DNA of 64,000 nucleotides, taken from the NCBI RefSeq assembly GCF_001305675.1, contig NZ_CP011853.1, positions 2,480,001 through 2,544,000 of the forward strand, read 5' to 3'. Below are positions 38,861 to 47,454 of the stretch, in pieces. This DNA is from Gordonia phthalatica. Lineage in GTDB: Bacteria > Actinomycetota > Actinomycetes > Mycobacteriales > Mycobacteriaceae. Both the position numbers and the translations under genes were made by a program. Every line of letters starts with the position of its first letter. Within the stretch, counting starts at the first letter, position 1. The notes under the pieces are model-generated. The model was not told the origin of the DNA. It searched no databases and worked only from the letters and a program-made list of their open reading frames with translations.

Positions 38861-41334
38861 CGCAGTCGGGCTCCCACGACCTCACCGGCGTGCGCGACGG
38901 CGGCCATCTTGGCCGCAGAGCCCTCGTCCTCGGTCAGCGTCCGGTCGCCCGCACGGAAGGTGAGGGCGAAGGTCAGCGACTTGTGTCCCTCGCCCACCTG
39001 CTCACCGGCGAAGACGTCGAACAGTGCGATCGATTCCAGCAGTTCGCCTGCACCGGCGACGAGGGCGTCCTGCACGTCCTGTGCGGCGACGGCGGCGTCG
39101 ACGACCACGTTCACGTCCTGCAGGACGGCCGGGAAGGGCGAAACCTTCGGCGACGGCAGGTTCTCGCGCAATGGGAGCGCGTCGACGTCGATCTCGACGG
39201 CGCAGAGGCGGGCGGGCAGACCGGCGCGCTCCAGCACGGCGGGATGCAGTTCGCCCGCGTAACCGACGGCGACTCCGTCGGCCTCCAGTCGGGCGCAGCG
39301 GCCGGGGTGCCACGGCAGGTGGTCGTCGGCGTGCAGCGTCAGTTCCACGCCGGACGCCTTGCCGATCTGACGGGCGGCCTCGAACGCGTCGTAGGCGTCG
39401 GCCGCGCGGCCCTTGCCGAGCGGGCCGGTGGGCTCACGCAGACCGGTCAGCACGACGCCGACGTGCAGCGGCTGCTTCGGCAGCGACGCGTCGAGCGCGG
39501 CGAGTTCCTCGGCGGACGGTCGACGGGTCACGTCGAGGGCCGGGACGGTGGGACCCGTCTCGCCGCCCAGGACCACCTGGCCGATGGCGTAGAGCGCCAG
39601 ATCGCGCTGGCCGCGGGCGATGTTGCGCGCCGCCATCTCGAGCAGACCCGGCAGCAGCGTGGTGTTCAGCTCCGGACGATCGGATTCGAGCGGGTTGAGC
39701 ACCGACACGGTGCCGCGACGCGGGTCGTCGTTCGGGAGACCCCAGGTGTCGAAGACTCCGGCGGGCAGGAACGGATACGGCAGCACCTCGACGTAGCCGT
39801 CGGCGGCCAGGCCGGTGCCGATGGCGCGACGACGACGCTGGGCTGCGGTGAGGCCGGTGCCCCCGGGCGCCCGCGGCACCACTGCCGGAATGTCCTCGAG
39901 GCCCTCCAGACGCAGCACCTCCTCGACCAGGTCGGCGCGCATGCGCAGGTCCGGTCGCCAGGTGGGCGGGGTCACCAGCAGCGGAGCGGTGCCGGCGACG
40001 TCGCAGCCCACCTCGCGGAGCCGCGCCGCGGTGGTACCCGCCGGGTAGCCGATGCCTGCGGTCTGATCGGGCAGTGCGGGGTCGATCTCGATGACGGGCA
40101 GGTCCGCGGCGGGCGCCTGAGCGTCGGCGAGCGCGCCGGCCACGAGTCCGCCCGCGTACTCGACGATGAGGGCCGCGGCGCGATCAGAGGCCACGGCGGT
40201 GATCGCCGGGTCCACCAGACGCTCGAAGCGCTTCGCGGCCTCCGACGTCAGCTTGTGCCGCTTGCCGGTGCGGAAGACGCGGACCTGATCGAAGTTCGCG
40301 GACTCCAGGAGGATGGTGCTGGTGGAGTCGGTGACCTCGGTCGCCGCGCCACCCATCACGCCGGCGAGGGCGATGGCCCCGGAGTCGTCGGCGATGACGA
40401 TGTCCTCGGGATCGAGCGTGCGGGTGACGCCGTCGAGCGTTTCGAGGGTCTCCCCTGACTTCGCCGCGCGGACGCGAACGGTGCCGGTCACCTTGTCGGC
40501 GTCGAAGGCGTGCAGCGGCTGGCCGAGTTCGATCATCACGTAGTTGGTGATGTCGACGATCGCCGAGATCGGGCGGATGCCCGCGACCATGAGCCGCTTG
40601 GCCATCCACCAGGGCGACGACGCGGTGGCGTCGACGCCGTCGATGATGCGCGCGGTGTAGCGGGTGGCCTTGCCGTCCTCGTCGAGGGCCACCGGCCAGG
40701 GCTCGCGGTCGACGTCCACTGGCAGCGGTTCGCCGGGCAGGCCCGCGTCCACGTACGGCACGGCGAAGGCGCTGGCGAGTTCGCGGCCGAGGCCGCGCAT
40801 GGAGAAGGCGTAACCGCGGTCGGGCGTCACGTTCACGTCGATGGCGGTGTCGACGAGGCCGAGGACCTCGCGGGCGTCCGCGCCCGGTTCCGCGGTGCCC
40901 GGAGCCAGGACGAGGATGCCGGAGTGGTCGTTGCCGACGCCGAGTTCGGTGACCGAGCAGATCATGCCGTCGGACGTCTTGCCGTAGGTCTTGCGCGTGG
41001 CGATCGCGAAGTCGCCGGGCAGCACCACGCCGGGCAGTGCGACGACCACGAGGTCGCCGACGCCGAAGTTGCGGGCGCCGCACACGATGTCGCGGGGGGC
41101 GTCCTCGCCGACCTCCACCTGGCAGAACCGGATCGGCTTCTTGAACTCGGTGAGCTCTTCGATGGCCGCGACCCGACCGACCACCAGCGGACCGGTGATC
41201 TCCGGGAATGGCTCGACGTCCTCGATCTCGAATCCGACGCGGACGAAGCCCGCGTCGATCTCCGCGGTCGACGCGGTCCAGTCCGGGGTGCCCTTACGCA
41301 GGACCTCGGTCAGCCAGGACTCTGGGAGACGCAC
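38857..41334 (-). CDS. pheT: phenylalanyl-tRNA synthetase beta subunit
   Basis: Large subunit of PheRS. In order: the tRNA-binding B2 domain (GRVAAIEELTEF, DIVCGARNFGVGD), the B3/B4 editing domain, the B5 domain, and the C-terminal anticodon-binding fold (LPSPKVSPFPAVLQDVNVVV). The 825-aa length is normal. It lies 72 bp downstream of pheS; that gap holds only a small 8-bp inverted repeat near 41367-41384. Confidence 0.97.
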   Translation of the reverse strand: MRLPESWLTEVLRKGTPDWTASTAEIDAGFVRVGFEIEDVEPFPEITGPLVVGRVAAIEELTEFKKPIRFCQVEVGEDAPRDIVCGARNFGVGDLVVVALPGVVLPGDFAIATRKTYGKTSDGMICSVTELGVGNDHSGILVLAPGTAEPGADAREVLGLVDTAIDVNVTPDRGYAFSMRGLGRELASAFAVPYVDAGLPGEPLPVDVDREPWPVALDEDGKATRYTARIIDGVDATASSPWWMAKRLMVAGIRPISAIVDITNYVMIELGQPLHAFDADKVTGTVRVRAAKSGETLETLDGVTRTLDPEDIVIADDSGAIALAGVMGGAATEVTDSTSTILLESANFDQVRVFRTGKRHKLTSEAAKRFERLVDPAITAVASDRAAALIVEYAGGLVAGALADAQAPAADLPVIEIDPALPDQTAGIGYPAGTTAARLREVGCDVAGTAPLLVTPPTWRPDLRMRADLVEEVLRLEGLEDIPAVVPRAPGGTGLTAAQRRRRAIGTGLAADGYVEVLPYPFLPAGVFDTWGLPNDDPRRGTVSVLNPLESDRPELNTTLLPGLLEMAARNIARGQRDLALYAIGQVVLGGETGPTVPALDVTRRPSAEELAALDASLPKQPLHVGVVLTGLREPTGPLGKGRAADAYDAFEAARQIGKASGVELTLHADDHLPWHPGRCARLEADGVAVGYAGELHPAVLERAGLPARLCAVEIDVDALPLRENLPSPKVSPFPAVLQDVNVVVDAAVAAQDVQDALVAGAGELLESIALFDVFAGEQVGEGHKSLTFALTFRAGDRTLTEDEGSAAKMAAVAHAGEVVGARLR

Positions 41335-41406
41335 TGTTCACCAACTACTTTCGTGTCGTCGCTGCGGCGATCGGGATCGCCGGAAGTTGTCTGGGGGTCG
41401 GGCGCG

Positions 41407-42459
41407 TCAGAGCGCGGGACCGAAGGGTCGGGTGAAGCGGACGTCGCCCTCCACCATGTCGCGCATGTCGGGGAGGTCGTTGCGGAACTGCAGGGTCCGC
41501 TCCAGCCCCATGCCGAAGGCGAAGCCGGTGTACACGTCGGGGTCGATGCCGCTGGACCGCAGGACGTTCGGGTTCACCATGCCGCAGCCGCCCCACTCCA
41601 CCCAGCCGGCGCCGCCCTTCTTGGCGGGGAACCAGACGTCCACCTCGGCGGACGGCTCGGTGAACGGGAAGTAGCTGGCCCGCATGCGGGTGGTGGTCTC
41701 GGGACCGAAGAGCGCCTTGGCGAGCACTTCGAGGGTGCCGCGCAGGTTGGCGAGGGTCAGTCCCTTGTCGACGGCGAGGCCTTCGATCTGGTGGAACACC
41801 GGGGTGTGAGTCGCGTCCAGTTCGTCGGTGCGGAAGGTGCGGCCCGGGCACGCGACGTAGATCGGCACCTCGCGGCTCAGCATCGAGCGCACCTGCACCG
41901 GGGAGGTGTGGGTGCGCAGCACCTGGCGGGAGCCCTCGGGTGCGATGTAGAAGGTGTCCTGCATCGACCGTGCCGGGTGATCCGGCAGGAAGTTGAGGGC
42001 GTCGAAGTTGTGGTGCTCGGTCTCCACCTCGGGCCCCTCGGCGATCTCCCAGCCCATGCCGACGAAGACGTCGGCGATCTGCTCGCCGATGACGGTGATC
42101 GGGTGGCGGGCTCCGCGGCTGCGGCGGTCGGAGCGCAGGGTGACGTCGATCGACTCGGAGACGAGCACGGCCGCGTCGCGCTCGGCGGTCAACGTGGCCG
42201 TGCGGGCGTCGAGGGCGGCCTGGACCTTGCCGCGGACCTCGTTGATCAGCTTGCCCGCCGTCGAGCGCTGGTCCTTGGGAATGCTGCCGAGCGCCCGCCG
42301 CGCCAGCGCGATCGGCGAACGATCACCGAAGTACGCCGCTTTCGCCTTCGCCAGCGACTCGAGGTCGGTGGCGGCGTCGAACGCGGAGACCGCATCGGCG
42401 ACGGCAGCATCCAACTCGGCGCTGGTGGGGAATTCGTTGACAGCAGTGTCGTCAGCCAC
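41407..42459 (-). CDS. pheS: phenylalanyl-tRNA synthetase alpha subunit
   Basis: Catalytic subunit of PheRS. Class II motifs include GMGWEIAEGPEVE, the HTSPVQVRSM segment, GRTFRTDELDATHTPVFHQ (motif 2) and GFAFGMGLERTLQFRN (motif 3). The start codon is GTG at 42459, with AGGAG upstream; an ATG at 42470 is out of frame. The product has 350 aa. A strong promoter precedes it, and I see no T-box leader. Confidence 0.97.
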   Translation of the reverse strand: MADDTAVNEFPTSAELDAAVADAVSAFDAATDLESLAKAKAAYFGDRSPIALARRALGSIPKDQRSTAGKLINEVRGKVQAALDARTATLTAERDAAVLVSESIDVTLRSDRRSRGARHPITVIGEQIADVFVGMGWEIAEGPEVETEHHNFDALNFLPDHPARSMQDTFYIAPEGSRQVLRTHTSPVQVRSMLSREVPIYVACPGRTFRTDELDATHTPVFHQIEGLAVDKGLTLANLRGTLEVLAKALFGPETTTRMRASYFPFTEPSAEVDVWFPAKKGGAGWVEWGGCGMVNPNVLRSSGIDPDVYTGFAFGMGLERTLQFRNDLPDMRDMVEGDVRFTRPFGPAL

Positions 42460-42479
42460 CGGGCTCGCATCTCCTATTG

Positions 42480-42508
42480 CCTATAAGCGTGCAAAGAACT
42501 CCCGTCAA
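42480..42508 (-). promoter_or_regulatory. pheST promoter
   Basis: On the minus strand TTGACG (42508-42503) and TATAGG (42485-42480) are 17 bp apart, a very good SigA promoter. It is about 20 bases from the pheS start codon. The 223-bp divergent region to the kinase gene contains nothing else clear. Confidence 0.8.
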
Positions 42509-42682
42509 GGGTAGTCGAATTGCCGGTCCCCCTTGTCGTCAGGGGAGATCCTTCGGTCGACCCGACACGCCGCGGGTCGTTCGAGTGAAAGACGAGGGTC
42601 GGCGATTTTACGCAGTCATGGGATAGGTTCATCAAAACATCCGTTCCGGCACCCAGTCGCCGGATGCTGAGGGAGGACGCTG

Positions 42683-45106
42683 ATGCCGGCGCAACCAGGA
42701 AGTCACATCGCTGGGTACCGAGTGATCTCACTGCTCGGATCCGGGGGCATGGGTGACGTGTACGTGGTGGAGAACGAGTCGCTGAAACGCCAGGAGGCGA
42801 TGAAGGTGATCTCGGTGGGAGGCGCGTCGAACGACGACTTCCAGCAGCGATTCACCAACGAGGCCCGCACCGCCGCCTCGCTCGACCATCCGAGCATCAT
42901 CACCGTGCACAGCTACGGCGTGGCCGATGGGATGCCGTGGTTCACCATGAGCTACGTCAAGGGCAAGGACCTCGCCTCCGCGCCGCTGACCCCGGCCGAC
43001 GCAGTCACGGTGATCGAGCAGGTGGCGAGCGGCCTGGACTACGCGCACGCCCGCACGGTGGTCCACCGCGACATCAAGCCCGCGAACATCGTCGTCACCC
43101 GGACCGACGACGGCGGCGTCGACCGCGCCGTGATGCTCGACTTCGGCATCGCGAAGCTCGCGGACTCACCGCAGCTCACCGCGGTCAACTCGGTGGTCGG
43201 CACCGCCGCCTACACGGCTCCGGAGATCATCAGCGGCCAGGCGGCGTCGGCCAAGTCGGACCAGTACTCGCTGGCCTGCACCGCCTACCAACTGTTCGCA
43301 GGCACGGCCCCCTTCAAAGCCGACACCACCACCGCGTTGATGATGGCGCACGTCCAGCAACCGCCGCCCGCACTGGGACAGGCCCGCCCGGACCTCGCCG
43401 CGCTCGGCCCGGTCCTGCAGCGAGCGATGTCCAAGGATCCGAACGCGCGCTACGCGAACTGTCGAGCCTTCGCCGAAGACCTTCGCCGCGCCCTCGGCCA
43501 GACCCAGGCGGGCACGGCCACGTCGGTCGCCGGGGTGGCGACGATGCCGCCGACGCCGTCGTCGGGCCCGTCGTCGGTGCCCGGCATGATGCCGCCCTCG
43601 AACCCTGGCACTCCGCACTACGCCTCGCAACCCGGCATGACCCCGCCGCCCCAGACCGGCGCACCGCACTTCGCCGGGCAGCCGTACTCCTCCCAACCGG
43701 GCATGACCCCGCCGCCGCAGACCGCAGCGCCGCAGTACGGCTCGCAGCAGTACACGTCTGCGCCCGGCATGACGCCGCCCCCCGGATATCAGGGCCAGCC
43801 GTCGCAGCCCGGCATGGCGGTGCCGCCCGGTGTTCCGCCGTACCCGCCCGGTGGCGGTTTCCAGCCGGCGTGGGGCGCACAGCCTGCGAAGAAGAGCAAG
43901 AAGGGACTCTGGATCGCCCTCGCGGCGGCCGCCGTCCTGATCGTCGCGATCGCGGGCGCCGCCGTCGCGCTGTGGCCGAAGGGCGACGACGGCCCGCCGC
44001 CCGTCGCCCACCCGAACATGCAGTTGGTGACCGACTCGCTCACGTCGTGCGCCGTCAAGGACGCGCTGCTGTACTGCTGGGGCAACAATGACGCCGGCCA
44101 GATCGGTGACGGCAGCACCTCGCAGCAGAACACGCCGGTCAAGGTTCCGGGACTCAAGGACGTGACCGCGGTCAGCATCGGCGCCTACAAGGCGAAGTCC
44201 GACAAGTACCTGGCGACGACGTGCGCCGTGGCCGAGGGCGACGTGTACTGCTGGGGATCCAATTACTACAGCCAGACCGGCGACGGTGCCGAGAGCGAAC
44301 GCCACGTTCCGGCGAAGGTCCCCGGCCTGCCCAAGATGACCGCGGTGAGCACCGACTTCGGCAGCACCTGCGCCATCTCCGAGGATGAGGAAGTGTACTG
44401 CTGGGGTGCCGGCGAGTTCGGTCAGATCGGCACCGGCGACACCTCCACCCGCGTCGCCAAGCCCGTGAAGGTCAGCTCGCTGTCCGGTATCAAGTCCATC
44501 GATTCCGGCGGTGGCACCGTCTGCGCCGTGAACGGGTCCGGCGAACTCTACTGCTGGGGTTACAACAGCCGCGGTCAGATCGGCGACGGAACCACGGTGC
44601 AGCGGAACACCCCCGTCAAGGTGCAGAACCTGACGGACGTCACCGCGGTCACGATCGGTACCGCCTACGACAGCGACGAGAAGCTGCTGATCAACACGTG
44701 TGCGATCGCGTCGGGCAAGGTGTCCTGCTGGGGTGCCGATTCGTCGCTGCTGCCCGAACAGAAGCTGACGCCGACGGTGATCAACGGCATCGAGAACGCC
44801 CAGGTGATCTCGATCAACGTCTCCACCGCGTGCGCGGTCTCGGACGGTCAGGTCTGGTGCTGGGGCAACAACAAGTTCGGCCAGGTCGGCAACAACGAGG
44901 AGTCGGAGACCACCGTTCAGGCGCCGACTCGCGTCACCACGCTGGAAGGCGACATCAAGTGGGTGACGACCGGCATGAGCGCCACCTGTGCGGGGACCGA
45001 CCGCAACGAGGAGGTCCACTGCTGGGGGTCGTCGCAGAACGGCCAGATCGGCAACCCTGGGGCAGCGAGTGAGAAGCAGCTGCAGCCGTTGAAGGTCAGC
45101 TTCTAG
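42683..45106 (+). CDS. membrane Ser/Thr protein kinase with RCC1-like outer domain
   Basis: An 807-aa receptor-type kinase. Residues 10-270 are a Hanks kinase domain with LLGSGGMGDVYVV, the Lys of EAMKVI, VVHRDIKPANIVV, LDFGIAKL and GTAAYTAPE. Residues 285-405 are a Pro/Gly/Gln-rich linker with repeated PGMTPPP units. A transmembrane helix spans about 409-430. The outer part (about 455-807) has seven repeats of the form CA-x(5-7)-CWG...GQIGDG...PVKV, as in RCC1/BLIP-II propellers, with paired cysteines in each. Mycobacterial PknB-like kinases carry PASTA or other sensors; this one is different. Ribosome binding site GGGAGGA. The stop TAG lies inside palindromic element copy 2. Confidence 0.92.
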   Translation: MPAQPGSHIAGYRVISLLGSGGMGDVYVVENESLKRQEAMKVISVGGASNDDFQQRFTNEARTAASLDHPSIITVHSYGVADGMPWFTMSYVKGKDLASAPLTPADAVTVIEQVASGLDYAHARTVVHRDIKPANIVVTRTDDGGVDRAVMLDFGIAKLADSPQLTAVNSVVGTAAYTAPEIISGQAASAKSDQYSLACTAYQLFAGTAPFKADTTTALMMAHVQQPPPALGQARPDLAALGPVLQRAMSKDPNARYANCRAFAEDLRRALGQTQAGTATSVAGVATMPPTPSSGPSSVPGMMPPSNPGTPHYASQPGMTPPPQTGAPHFAGQPYSSQPGMTPPPQTAAPQYGSQQYTSAPGMTPPPGYQGQPSQPGMAVPPGVPPYPPGGGFQPAWGAQPAKKSKKGLWIALAAAAVLIVAIAGAAVALWPKGDDGPPPVAHPNMQLVTDSLTSCAVKDALLYCWGNNDAGQIGDGSTSQQNTPVKVPGLKDVTAVSIGAYKAKSDKYLATTCAVAEGDVYCWGSNYYSQTGDGAESERHVPAKVPGLPKMTAVSTDFGSTCAISEDEEVYCWGAGEFGQIGTGDTSTRVAKPVKVSSLSGIKSIDSGGGTVCAVNGSGELYCWGYNSRGQIGDGTTVQRNTPVKVQNLTDVTAVTIGTAYDSDEKLLINTCAIASGKVSCWGADSSLLPEQKLTPTVINGIENAQVISINVSTACAVSDGQVWCWGNNKFGQVGNNEESETTVQAPTRVTTLEGDIKWVTTGMSATCAGTDRNEEVHCWGSSQNGQIGNPGAASEKQLQPLKVSF

Positions 45107-45270
45107 TGTCCTGAACCGGAAATTGCTTTCGGGTTTCTGTGGATCCGGTGGGCGGCTGGCAAGGCGGAGGAGGGAGGCATAGCGGTAGCTATGTCGACTG
45201 ACGACAACGCAGCCAGGCGTTCACCGGGCCGCAGAAACCGCAAGCGAATTTCCGGTGCAGGACACTAGAA
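45101..45270. repeat. CTAG-bounded palindromic element, copy 2
   Basis: A 170-bp element. Outer arms 45101-45124 and 45247-45270 pair with one mismatch (13 bp, one mismatch, 10 bp), starting TTCTAGTGTCCTG, and pairing with bulges continues inward for about 30 more bases. The 63-bp core 45158-45220 matches copy 1 at 60 positions, including the CATAGC-GGTA-GCTATG hairpin (45178-45193). The left end supplies the last codons and stop of the kinase gene. It lies between two convergent genes and may also terminate transcription. Confidence 0.85.
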
Positions 45271-45303
45271 CCCGGAACTCCGGAGCCGATCGGCCGTCGC
45301 GGG

Positions 45304-46158
45304 CTACAGACAGCGCCCGCGGCGGCCGATCGGCACCACCATGGGGGTTCCACTGATCGGATCGCTGACGATCTGTGAGGTGAGGCCGAACGACGCCGCG
45401 AGCAGTTCGGGAGTCAGCACGTCCTCGGGGGCGCCCTCCGCGACGATCTCACCGGCACGCATCACCACCAGCGCGTCGCTGTATCGAGCGGCGAGGTTCA
45501 GGTCGTGGAGCACCATCACGACGGTCTTGCCGTGGTCCGTGCGGAGTTCGTCCACCAGGTCCAGGACGTCGACGGCATGCGCCAGGTCGAGGTAGGTGGT
45601 CGGCTCGTCGAGGAGGATCAGGTCGGTCTGCTGAGCGAGGGTCATCGCGATCCACACGCGTTGACGTTGGCCACCGGACAGGGAGTCGACGGCGCGATCC
45701 GCGAGCGCTGTGGTCGAGGTCAGCTCCATCGCCTGGGCGACGGCCTGCTCGTCGTCCGAGGACCACTGGCGGAACCACGACTGGTGCGGGTGGCGTCCGC
45801 GGGACACCAGGTCGGAGACCGTGAGTCCGTCGGGTGCCACCGGATTCTGCGGCAGCAGGCCGAGCGTGCGTGCGACGTGCTTGGGTTTCTGGTCCGCGAT
45901 GTCATGCCCGTCCAGCAGCACGCGTCCGGCGGACGGGGTCAGGAGTCGCGACAGGGTGCGCAGCAGGGTCGATTTCCCGCAGCCGTTGGGGCCGACGATG
46001 GTGGTGACCTGGCCGGTGCGGATCTCGACATCGAGGTTCTCGATGATGGTCGTGGCGTCGTACCCCACCGAGAGTCTCTCCGCGCACAGCCGGGGGCGTG
46101 CCGCGGGGGTCACGACGGTCGACGGCGAGGATTCTTCGATCTGCGCGGAAGTGGTCAC
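45304..46158 (-). CDS. iron-siderophore-type ABC transporter ATPase
   Basis: ATPase of the FecE/FhuC type powering uptake of ferric siderophores or haem-like chelates. Walker A is GPNGCGKSTLLRTL (about residues 59-72), the signature is LSGGQRQRVW and Walker B LILLDEPTTYLDL. GTG start at 46158 with TACTAT six bases upstream suggests a leaderless transcript. IdeR-box-like sites cover this promoter, supporting iron control. The partner permease and binding protein are not in the window. Product 284 aa. Confidence 0.9.
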   Translation of the reverse strand: MTTSAQIEESSPSTVVTPAARPRLCAERLSVGYDATTIIENLDVEIRTGQVTTIVGPNGCGKSTLLRTLSRLLTPSAGRVLLDGHDIADQKPKHVARTLGLLPQNPVAPDGLTVSDLVSRGRHPHQSWFRQWSSDDEQAVAQAMELTSTTALADRAVDSLSGGQRQRVWIAMTLAQQTDLILLDEPTTYLDLAHAVDVLDLVDELRTDHGKTVVMVLHDLNLAARYSDALVVMRAGEIVAEGAPEDVLTPELLAASFGLTSQIVSDPISGTPMVVPIGRRGRCL

Positions 46159-46162
46159 CCGA

Positions 46163-46201
46163 CGATAGTAGCCTCACCTAATTTTGGTTAGCCACACCTG
46201 A
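46163..46201. promoter_or_regulatory. two IdeR/DtxR-like iron boxes
   Basis: The plus strand at 46183-46201 matches the 19-bp consensus TTAGGTTAGSCTAACCTAA at 15 positions. The minus strand at 46181-46163 matches at 12, and its first 13 bases are nearly perfect. They flank and cover the -10 box TACTAT of the ABC ATPase gene, so iron-loaded IdeR should repress it. The first box lies in the last codons of the AIG2-like gene. Confidence 0.7.
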
Positions 46202-46570
46202 CTGGTCGGTGTCGACCATGCGGTTCCACTCGGCAGCGTCCTCGGCGGCCAGGTAGACCCAGGCGAGAACGCCCGAGGAGAGCACCGCCCTGACCCGTCG
46301 GTAGTCGTCGACCTCGTACTCGTCGGCGGCCGCCAAGCCCGCGTCGTCCAGCTCCAGCCGCGCACCGGGCACCGGCTCCGCGGTCGGATCGGGCCGGAGA
46401 ATCAGATGGGTGTCGATGCCGCTGAGCGCTACGACCGCCGGGTCGGTGATCGTCACGGTGTCGACGCGGAAGCCGGGCAGGGCGTCCGGGATCGTCGAGA
46501 GCCGCCTGCCTAACACTCCTTCCTGGACGACCGGATCCATCAGGGTGCCGTAGCTGAAAAGGACGTTCAT
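46178..46570 (-). CDS. AIG2/gamma-glutamylcyclotransferase-like protein
   Basis: A 130-aa protein beginning VLFSYGTLMDP, the substrate-loop signature of the GGCT/AIG2 fold, followed by the characteristic DEYEVDDYRRVR segment with the probable catalytic Glu. Members release 5-oxoproline from gamma-glutamyl compounds, but the substrate of bacterial AIG2 proteins is usually unknown. Its last codons contain an IdeR-like box serving the next gene. Confidence 0.85.
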   Translation of the reverse strand: MNVLFSYGTLMDPVVQEGVLGRRLSTIPDALPGFRVDTVTITDPAVVALSGIDTHLILRPDPTAEPVPGARLELDDAGLAAADEYEVDDYRRVRAVLSSGVLAWVYLAAEDAAEWNRMVDTDQSGVANQN

Positions 46571-46616
46571 GGTCCAGAAGCCTACTGCGACAGGAGATTC
46601 AGGCAGTTCTGGACGT

Positions 46617-47432
46617 TCATCGGTTCTGGACGCGGGCGCTTGCGTAGAGGCAGACGGCGCTGGCGGCCGCGAGGTTCAGGCTCTCGGCACGACCGCGCAG
46701 CGGGATCCGAACCCGATGGTCGGCGCCGGCGAGCACGCCGTCGGGCAGTCCGTGCGCCTCGTTGCCGAACAGCCAGGCGTGCGGTGCCGCCAGGAGTTCG
46801 TCGGCGTCGTCCAGGTCGACCTCACCGTCCATCGTGGTCGCGAGGGTCGCGACTCCGGCGGCGGAGACTGCGACCAGTCCCCCATCGACATCGGCGTGAC
46901 GCACCACCGGAACATGGAAGACGCTGCCCGCACTGGCGCGGACGCTCTTGCCGTTGTGCGGGTCCACCGAGTCCCCGAGGAGGATCACCGCGTCGGCACC
47001 CATGGCGTCCGCGCAGCGGGTGAGGGTTCCGAGGTTGCCGGGCTCGCGCGGTTCGACGGCCACCACGAGCAGTCTCGGCGCGTCGGCGAGGACGGTGTCG
47101 AGGTCGACGGTCAGCAGATCGCAGACCGCGAACACACCGGGGGTCGTCGTGGTCTCCGACAGTTTGTCGGCCGCACGACGATTCAGCCAGTGGACCGGGA
47201 CGCCCGCGGTCACGGCGCGGTCGACCAGGTCCGCGTTGCGCTCGGAGTCGTCGTCGCGCACCAGTAGTTGCTGTGCGCGGCCGGTGGTGAGCGCCGCGTC
47301 GACGGAGTTGAATCCTTCGACGAGGAACCGGCCTTCACTGCGCCGCACGGAGCTGCGGTGCAGTTTGGCCAACGAGACGACCCGCGACGAACGTTCGGTC
47401 AGAACGTTCGTCGCGGGTCGGAAGTCAGTCAC
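46617..47432 (-). CDS. SpoU (TrmH)-family rRNA methyltransferase
   Basis: 2'-O-methyltransferase with a SPOUT knot. An L30e-like N-terminal domain (RFLVEGFNSVDAAL) leads to motif 1 EPREPGNLGTLTRCADA, motif 2 WLFGNEAHGLP and motif 3 IPLRGRAESLNLAAASAV. It equals tsnR (Rv1644) of M. tuberculosis by position after rplT. The GTG at 47432 gives 271 aa. Codons 5-18 form a perfect 19-bp inverted repeat, so expression may be attenuated there. Confidence 0.9.
   Translation of the reverse strand: MTDFRPATNVLTERSSRVVSLAKLHRSSVRRSEGRFLVEGFNSVDAALTTGRAQQLLVRDDDSERNADLVDRAVTAGVPVHWLNRRAADKLSETTTTPGVFAVCDLLTVDLDTVLADAPRLLVVAVEPREPGNLGTLTRCADAMGADAVILLGDSVDPHNGKSVRASAGSVFHVPVVRHADVDGGLVAVSAAGVATLATTMDGEVDLDDADELLAAPHAWLFGNEAHGLPDGVLAGADHRVRIPLRGRAESLNLAAASAVCLYASARVQNR
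47378..47420 (-). terminator. 19-bp perfect inverted repeat inside the SpoU gene start
   Basis: Arms 47378-47396 and 47402-47420 are exact complements around a 5-base loop. On the minus strand the hairpin begins 35 bases after the rplT stop, where a terminator for infC-rpmI-rplT is expected, but it is also codons 5-18 of the methyltransferase. Few U residues follow. Confidence 0.6.
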
Positions 47433-47454
47433 TGGGCGTGATCTCGGGGTGAGA

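Noticed and set aside
42460..42682. T-box or riboswitch controlling pheST
   Set aside because: The promoter leaves only about a 15-base leader before the pheS start codon, too short for a T-box.
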